Origin: an uncultured bacterium
GTDB lineage: Bacteria; Patescibacteriota; Minisyncoccia; Moranbacterales; GWC2-37-73
DNA: 9,379 nucleotides
Reading direction: 5' to 3'
NCBI GenBank assembly: GCA_903866285.1
Contig: CAIPMZ010000040.1
Span: 1 to 9,379 of the forward strand
Shown here: positions 6,343 to 9,379 of the stretch, one piece after another
Position numbering within the stretch: position 1 is the stretch's first letter
Layout of the letters: each line of letters opens with the position of its first letter
Translations under genes and position numbers: made by a program
Notes under the pieces: generated by a model
Database searches by the model: none
What the model saw: only the letters and a program-made list of their open reading frames with translations
Told to the model about the DNA's origin: nothing

Positions 6343-6376
6343 ATGTATAATGTATTTTGTATGATGTATAATGTAT
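6343..6376 (+). repeat. Direct repeats of ATGTATAATGTAT after murJ
   Basis: ATGTATAATGTAT occurs at 6343-6355 and 6364-6376, a perfect 13-bp direct repeat with a 21-bp period that is itself built from AATGTAT units. It starts 4 bp after the murJ stop. It parallels the AATGTCT triplet array after the gene at 9031-9144. Confidence 0.6.
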
Positions 6377-6386
6377 GGTCAAAATG

Positions 6387-6481
6387 CTTTAGCTGAATCA
6401 TTTTTCTTGCCTGTTCATGTCTCTGACCTGAACCGCAATGATTCTAATTGTGAAAATTTTCTAAAAGTCCTTCAGCTAAGG
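6387..6481 (+). repeat. Overlapping inverted repeats downstream of murJ
   Basis: CTTTAGCTGAA (6387-6397) pairs with TTCAGCTAAGG (6471-6481) with one wobble. GAATCATT (6395-6402) pairs perfectly with AATGATTC (6437-6444). The two stems share 6395-6397 and so partly compete. GGGTTTTC follows the outer stem, too weak a T-run for a confident terminator, though this is the only structure that could end the murJ transcript. A family B palindrome (6413-6437) sits in the loop. Confidence 0.45.
6413..6437. repeat. Family B palindromic repeat, copy 1
   Basis: The segment GTTCATGTCTCTGACCTGAA followed by CCGCA contains GTTCA (6413-6417) and TGAAC (6429-6433) around the core GTCTCTGAC. The same core with the same flanks recurs at 6799-6845 in this orientation and at 6871-6906 and 6910-6945 in the opposite orientation. 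Confidence 0.6.
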
Positions 6482-6499
6482 GTTTTCTAGCGCTTGGGC

Positions 6500-6527
6500 T
6501 TGACAAAAGGGTTAAAAAGTGCATAAT
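6500..6527 (+). promoter_or_regulatory. Sigma70-type promoter of the 46-codon gene
   Basis: TTGACA (6500-6505), a perfect -35, is followed after 16 bp by CATAAT (6522-6527), five of six matches to the -10. Transcription would start near 6534, giving a leader of about 50 nt. With the terminator at 6743-6779 it bounds a transcript of about 245 nt. Confidence 0.7.
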
Positions 6528-6583
6528 GAAAGTAATATTTTTTTAAGTGTATACTTCTTAGTAACTTTAAAAGCGAGGTTGTT

Positions 6584-6724
6584 ATGGAGGAGATTATTAC
6601 GGGCATTTTTCTTAGTACTGTGGTGGGTTTCCGTTACCTTATTCTCCCAATTAGCGCAGTCGGTTTTATAAAAAATCAACTGTTTTGTGTGGATTGGTTG
6701 GTCTACATTGGTTGGTATTTATAA
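6584..6724 (+). CDS. Small hydrophobic membrane peptide (46 aa)
   Basis: I do not recognise this peptide. ATG 6584 is preceded by AGCGAGG (6572-6578) at a 5-nt spacing, the best-placed Shine-Dalgarno in the window. The peptide begins MEEIITG, has a hydrophobic span at residues about 4-29 and a Lys-Asn break at 30-31. It ends in an aromatic-rich segment (LFCVDWLVYIGWYL) with three tryptophans or tyrosines near the membrane interface and one cysteine. It could span the membrane once or twice. The gene has its own near-consensus promoter and a strong terminator 19 nt after the stop, so it is a monocistronic unit isolated between murJ and lepA. Toxin-like, regulatory or structural roles are all possible. 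It may also be a small RNA whose reading frame is incidental, though the ribosome site and clean membrane composition argue for translation. Confidence 0.6.
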   Translation: MEEIITGIFLSTVVGFRYLILPISAVGFIKNQLFCVDWLVYIGWYL

Positions 6725-6742
6725 GAGCCATGGGGGCTCATC

Positions 6743-6779
6743 ATCCCAGGGTGTCGTGTCGACGCCCTGGGATTTTTTT
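6743..6779 (+). terminator. Strong intrinsic terminator of the 46-codon gene
   Basis: CCCAGGGTGTCG (6745-6756) and CGACGCCCTGGG (6760-6771) form a continuous 12-bp stem with one U-G pair and a 3-nt loop. It can be extended by two A/T pairs outward. Seven Ts follow (6773-6779). The stem is close to ideal for intrinsic termination. Confidence 0.9.
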
Positions 6780-6798
6780 ATTTAAAATCTAAATTTAT

Positions 6799-6845
6799 GT
6801 CGGTCGAGTGTCTCTGACCTGCCTGCCTTTGGAGGGAACCGAAAA
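6799..6845. repeat. Family B repeat, copy 2, interrupted by a GC-rich insert
   Basis: GTCGG (6799-6803) and GTGTCTCTGACCTG (6808-6821) match the family B left part, and AACCG (6837-6841) matches its right part. In the intact copy at 6413-6437 these parts are contiguous (CTGAACC). Here CCTGCCTTTGGAGGG (6822-6836) lies between CTG and AAC. The same kind of GC-rich segment lies after CTG in family A at 9259-9277. Confidence 0.6.
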
Positions 6846-6870
6846 TGTTCTGCTTAAAAAATATTTCAGA

Positions 6871-6945
6871 AAAATGCAGTTCAAGTCAGAGACGTTGAAC
6901 CGACAAAGGAAAATGCGGTTCAAATCAGAGACGTTGAACCGACAA
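6871..6945. repeat. Family B repeats, copies 3 and 4, in tandem
   Basis: Two 36-bp copies (6871-6906 and 6910-6945) differ at only two positions and have a 39-bp period. Each is a hairpin: in copy 4, CGGTTCAA (6916-6923) and TTGAACCG (6934-6941) form a perfect 8-bp stem around a 10-nt loop containing CAGAGAC. Copy 3 has one stem mismatch and the same loop sequence from TCAGAGACG. They are inverted relative to copies 1 and 2. Confidence 0.75.
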
Positions 6946-6980
6946 TGTGCCAATATAGCAATATAACAATATAACAATTT
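6941..6980 (+). repeat. 8-bp tandem repeat upstream of lepA
   Basis: Five 8-bp units (6941, 6949, 6957, 6965, 6973) share the core ACAATAT. They belong to the same family as the units at 902-933 before the glycosyltransferase gene. Here the array ends 68 bp before the start codon, just ahead of the lepA promoter. Confidence 0.65.
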
Positions 6981-6989
6981 TTCTTCAGG

Positions 6990-7018
6990 TTGATTCTTTT
7001 CCCAATAGCTTGTATCAT
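6990..7018 (+). promoter_or_regulatory. Likely lepA promoter
   Basis: TTGATT (6990-6995) and TATCAT (7013-7018) are 17 bp apart, matching four and five of six consensus positions. The predicted start near 7025 gives a short leader of about 24 nt with no Shine-Dalgarno. The -10 context CTTGTATCAT resembles CTTGTATGAT (889-898) before the glycosyltransferase gene. Confidence 0.5.
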
Positions 7019-7048
7019 AAGGATTAGATTTTAACTTGATGAAAATAC

Positions 7049-8851
7049 ATGGAACTACAAAAAAACGTTCGGAACTTTTGCATAATTGCGCATATCGATC
7101 ACGGCAAGTCAACTTTGGCTGACCGGCTCTTAGAGGTAACAGGAACCGTGGAAAAGCGCAAGATGAAAGAACAGCTTTTGGATCAGATGGATTTGGAACG
7201 AGAGCGAGGGATTACGATTAAGCTCCAGCCGGCTAGGATGAATTATACGCAAGGTGGCGTGGACTACGTTTTAAATTTGATTGATACCCCTGGGCACGTG
7301 GATTTCGGCTACGAAGTTTCGCGGTCGCTGGCGGCTGTAGAAGGCGCGGTGCTCTTGGTTGATGCAACCAAGGGTGTTCAGGCTCAGACGTTGTCTAATC
7401 TATATTTAGCAATTGAGCAAGGCTTAGAAATTATTCCCGTCGTAAATAAGGTTGATTTGCCGAACGCTAACGTGGAGAAAACGAAAAAAGAAATTATTCA
7501 CGTGCTTGGTTGCAAGGAAGAGGAAATTTTAGAAGCTTCGGGAAAGACTGGGATCGGCGTAGCGAAAATTTTAGAAGCAATTGTGGAAAAAGTCCCAGCC
7601 CCTAATGGCGAAATGGATAAACCCCTGCGCGCGCTAATTTTCGATTCAAAATATGATACTTATAAGGGCGTGCTGGCTTACGTGCGCATTGTAGACGGTC
7701 AGGTTAAGCGCGATGACGTTATTTCAATGATTGCAACCCAAAAAGATAGTGGCGTTATTGAAGTTGGTTATTTTAAGCCTGAGATGGTTGCGGCCGGAAA
7801 TCTGCAAGCTGGTGACATTGGTTATATTGCAACGGGGCTAAAGAGCGTGGATTTTTGTCGCGTGGGCGATACGGTCACGATTATTAAAGGCGGCGTGCCC
7901 TTGGCTAAAAGTTTACCTGGTTATAAAGAGGTGCGTCCTGTCGTTTACGCTAGTTTATACCCGACGGATGGGGATGCTTATAATTTAATGCGCGACTCGT
8001 TAGATAAATTAAAGCTCAACGATGCTTCGTTTGTTTTTGAACCGGAAAGTAATCCTGCCTTGGGCAAGGGTTTTCGTTGCGGATTTTTGGGCCTATTGCA
8101 TTTAGAAATTATTAAGGAACGCTTGGAAAGAGAATTTAATTTTACCCCGACGATTACGACGCCGGGCGTAGTTTATGAATTGAAATTGAAAGGTAAAGAA
8201 GAAAAAGTCATTATTTATTCCGCCATGGATATGCCGGATCCTTCAATTTTGGAAAGTATTGCTGAGCCTTACGTAAAATTGGAAATTATTACGCCCGCGC
8301 AATATCTGGGTGGGATTATGGAGCTGATGTCAACTTTGCGTTCCAGTTATTTAAATACGGAGTATTTAGATTTGGAAAGAATTTTACTGTCTTTTGAAAT
8401 TCCACTGACGGATATTATTGTTAATTTTCACGATGATTTAAAAAGCGCTACTTCGGGTTACGCTTCAATGAGTTATGAAATTATTGGGTATCGCACCTAT
8501 GATTTAGTAAAAATGGATATTTTACTAGCTGGGGAAAAAGTGGAGGCCTTAGCGCGCATTGTACCTAGGGAGCGAGCCAGTAGCGAAGGCAAGAAGATTG
8601 TCGAAAAATTAGCCGGGGCGGTGCCTCGCCAAAATTTTGCGATTGCTGTGCAAGCTGCCATTGGGGGGAAATTTGTGGCTCGCGAAACGATTAAGCCTTT
8701 CCGCAAGGATGTTATCGCCAAGCTTTACGGCGGCGATGTCACTCGCAAGAATAAACTTTTAGATAAGCAAAAGAAAGGTAAAAAGAAAATGAAAAACATC
8801 GGCAACGTCCAAATTCCTTCCGAAGCGTATTTAGCCGTGCTAAAGAGATAA
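7049..8851 (+). CDS. lepA: Elongation factor 4 (LepA), translation GTPase
   Basis: This 600-residue protein is full length for EF-4, a ribosome-associated GTPase related to EF-G that acts in translation and ribosome function. The G domain carries AHIDHGKST (14-22), RGITIK (53-58), DTPGHVDF (79-86, with the catalytic His83), NKVD (133-136) and SGKTG (164-168). EF-G-like domains follow, with GFRCGFLGLLHLEI in the middle and PRERASSEGKK before the C-terminal part. The LepA-specific tail ends KNIGNVQIPSEAYLAVLKR, the hallmark that separates it from EF-G and TypA. Small departures from the usual sequence are FGYEV for FSYEV after the G3 motif and SGKTG for SAKTG. An in-frame TGA at 7040-7042 fixes the start at ATG 7049. 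The gene appears to be transcribed alone. Confidence 0.97.
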   Translation: MELQKNVRNFCIIAHIDHGKSTLADRLLEVTGTVEKRKMKEQLLDQMDLERERGITIKLQPARMNYTQGGVDYVLNLIDTPGHVDFGYEVSRSLAAVEGAVLLVDATKGVQAQTLSNLYLAIEQGLEIIPVVNKVDLPNANVEKTKKEIIHVLGCKEEEILEASGKTGIGVAKILEAIVEKVPAPNGEMDKPLRALIFDSKYDTYKGVLAYVRIVDGQVKRDDVISMIATQKDSGVIEVGYFKPEMVAAGNLQAGDIGYIATGLKSVDFCRVGDTVTIIKGGVPLAKSLPGYKEVRPVVYASLYPTDGDAYNLMRDSLDKLKLNDASFVFEPESNPALGKGFRCGFLGLLHLEIIKERLEREFNFTPTITTPGVVYELKLKGKEEKVIIYSAMDMPDPSILESIAEPYVKLEIITPAQYLGGIMELMSTLRSSYLNTEYLDLERILLSFEIPLTDIIVNFHDDLKSATSGYASMSYEIIGYRTYDLVKMDILLAGEKVEALARIVPRERASSEGKKIVEKLAGAVPRQNFAIAVQAAIGGKFVARETIKPFRKDVIAKLYGGDVTRKNKLLDKQKKGKKKMKNIGNVQIPSEAYLAVLKR

Positions 8852-8856
8852 GGAGG

Positions 8857-8885
8857 TTGTGAGCTTTGTAAAAATTTGCTAAAAT
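8857..8885 (+). promoter_or_regulatory. Candidate promoter after lepA (extended -10)
   Basis: TTGTGA (8857-8862) and TAAAAT (8880-8885) are 17 bp apart, with a TGC extension (8877-8879) directly before the -10. A start near 8892 would produce a leader of about 140 nt that includes the whole inverted repeat at 8928-9030. A second -10-like TATAAA at 8916-8921 has no good -35. Confidence 0.45.
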
Positions 8886-8927
8886 AGAATTATAAATTTA
8901 GTTTTAAATTGTTACTATAAAATGAAT

Positions 8928-9030
8928 CCTGTAGTGAGAATTCAAATTTAACTACGGAGATTAATAATAAGAGGATATTGTTTAAATAAGAAGTTTTTTG
9001 AGCAAAGCTCATTTGAATTTCTACTGCAGG
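8928..9030 (+). promoter_or_regulatory. Leader inverted repeat before the 37-codon gene
   Basis: The 20-bp arm at 8928-8947 (CCTGTAGTGAGAATTCAAAT) pairs with 9011-9030 (ATTTGAATTTCTACTGCAGG) at 16 of 20 positions. A smaller hairpin TGAGC-AAA-GCTCA (8999-9011) abuts the right arm. The right arm ends at the base before the ATG at 9031, so pairing would hide the translation start. The loop contains the purine-rich segments ACGGAG and AAGAGGA, but no frame longer than a few codons follows them. Confidence 0.5.
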
Positions 9031-9144
9031 ATGAATCACAAGAAAAGAAAAAGACATGCCACGATTGCGTGGATTATTATATCGGTGCTGGCGATAACCT
9101 CGATGGTTGGTTTTTTATTGGCGCCAATGCTAACGGGGAAGTAA
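9031..9144 (+). CDS. Small basic membrane peptide (37 aa)
   Basis: I do not recognise this peptide. It starts MNHKKRKRH, a strongly basic N-terminus, followed by one hydrophobic helix at residues about 11-34 (ATIAWIIISVLAITSMVGFL and on) and a short TGK tail. This charge pattern predicts a single helix with the N-terminus inside, like a signal anchor or a tiny subunit of a membrane complex. ATG 9031 directly follows GCAGG, which is too close for a normal Shine-Dalgarno; in-frame TTG codons at 8998 and 9013 are possible alternative starts. An inverted repeat lies directly upstream. Composition and codon use resemble the neighbouring genes. Confidence 0.6.
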   Translation: MNHKKRKRHATIAWIIISVLAITSMVGFLLAPMLTGK

Positions 9145-9149
9145 ACCAA

Positions 9150-9170
9150 AATGTCTAATGTCTAATGTCT
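9150..9170 (+). repeat. Three tandem AATGTCT units
   Basis: AATGTCT is repeated perfectly three times (9150-9156, 9157-9163, 9164-9170), beginning 5 bp after the stop of the 37-codon gene. It resembles the AATGTAT repeats after murJ. Confidence 0.75.
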
Positions 9171-9176
9171 AATTTC

Positions 9177-9196
9177 CCTGCCTACCGGCGGGCAGG
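9177..9196. repeat. GC-rich CCTGCC/GGCAGG hairpin
   Basis: CCTGCC (9177-9182) pairs perfectly with GGCAGG (9191-9196) around an 8-nt loop. It is a compact stand-alone member of the GC-rich repeat type seen at 527-604 and within other elements. No T-run follows, so it is not an intrinsic terminator. Confidence 0.6.
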
Positions 9197-9247
9197 CAAT
9201 ACCCAATAAAATTAGAACGGTTCAATGATTAAATTAGTAAAATTTTT

Positions 9248-9355
9248 ATGTCATTCTGCTTGTCCGCCTTTGGTGGGAACTTGTTTCAGAATCTCACTCG
9301 CAGTGAGTTTGCTGATGCAAAAGAAGTAGATTCTGAAATAAATTCAGAATGACAT
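9248..9355. repeat. Palindromic interspersed element, family A copy 2
   Basis: ATGTCATTCTG (9248-9258) and CAGAATGACAT (9345-9355) are perfect 11-bp terminal inverted repeats. TTTCAGAATCT (9284-9294) pairs perfectly with AGATTCTGAAA (9328-9338), and CTCACT/AGTGAG (9293-9298 and 9302-9307) makes an alternative apical stem. A GC-rich insert CTTGTCCGCCTTTGGTGGG (9259-9277) lies in the left arm with no partner on the right. The ends match copy 1 at 765-879. Confidence 0.8.
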
Positions 9356-9368
9356 GGTGTAGCACAGG

Positions 9369-9379
9369 ATGAAAAAGAA
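9369..9379 (+). CDS. Possible start of a gene running off the right edge
   Basis: ATG AAA AAG at 9369-9377 opens a frame that is cut by the window end. MKK is a common start for exported or membrane proteins, and AGG lies directly upstream. Three codons are too few to support a real call. Confidence 0.15.

Noticed and set aside
6871..6945. CRISPR-like array
   Set aside because: There are only two 36-bp copies, separated by 3 bp with no spacer. They are palindromic interspersed repeats, not a CRISPR array.
6795..7112. 105-codon minus-strand frame before lepA
   Set aside because: It reads through the family B repeats, giving repeated peptide segments, and runs into the lepA start region on the opposite strand.
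8859..8882. 7-codon GTG frame behind a perfect Shine-Dalgarno
   Set aside because: It is too short to call as a gene, and the ribosome site is only 2 nt from the GTG. It is kept only as part of the orphan Shine-Dalgarno finding.
9225..9329. 34-codon frame starting ATG 9225
   Set aside because: Most of it is family A repeat sequence read through its hairpins, so the frame is a by-product of the repeat rather than a gene.

Overview
The window looks like an AT-rich chromosomal segment from a member of the Candidate Phyla Radiation (Patescibacteria, probably Parcubacteria-like). This is inferred from gene content (a DUF4012 protein next to a GT4 glycosyltransferase and a MurJ-type flippase), from AT-biased codon use, and from spacers full of short repeats. 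It is not a database match. The genetic code is standard: TGA ends the DUF4012 gene, which argues against the Gracilibacteria/SR1 code. All genes I accept are on the + strand.

Layout. Positions 1-120 hold a nested palindrome and two 18-bp direct repeats, possibly an old mobile-element end. A strong promoter with an operator-like dyad (123-177) precedes a 92-codon orphan membrane-protein gene (200-478). The 479-929 spacer holds a GC-rich inverted repeat, a hairpin-rich stretch that ends in a very good intrinsic terminator (a candidate small RNA or attenuator), and a ~115-bp palindromic element. Next come three envelope genes: a GT4 glycosyltransferase (930-2063), a 771-residue membrane-anchored DUF4012 protein (2230-4545) and murJ (4696-6339). 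The 6340-7048 spacer contains a self-contained transcription unit (promoter, ribosome binding site, 46-codon membrane peptide, terminator) surrounded by palindromic repeats. lepA (7049-8851) has its own promoter. A 37-codon membrane peptide (9031-9144) follows behind a structured leader, and a second copy of the large palindromic element closes the window.

How the genes fit together. The glycosyltransferase, DUF4012 protein and MurJ plausibly serve surface glycan or peptidoglycan precursor assembly and export: sugar transfer, an extracellular anchored domain, and lipid-linked precursor flipping. LepA (EF-4) is a housekeeping translation GTPase and is functionally separate. The two or three small membrane proteins are unrecognised.

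The most unusual content is in the spacers. (i) 8-bp tandem repeats run up to or into start codons that lack a usable Shine-Dalgarno sequence. (ii) Related 11-bp tandem repeats sit at the 3' ends of two consecutive genes. (iii) Two palindromic repeat families are interrupted by the same short GC-rich insert. (iv) There is an isolated 46-codon membrane-peptide transcription unit. No CRISPR array, tRNA, rRNA, transposase gene or known defence system is visible.
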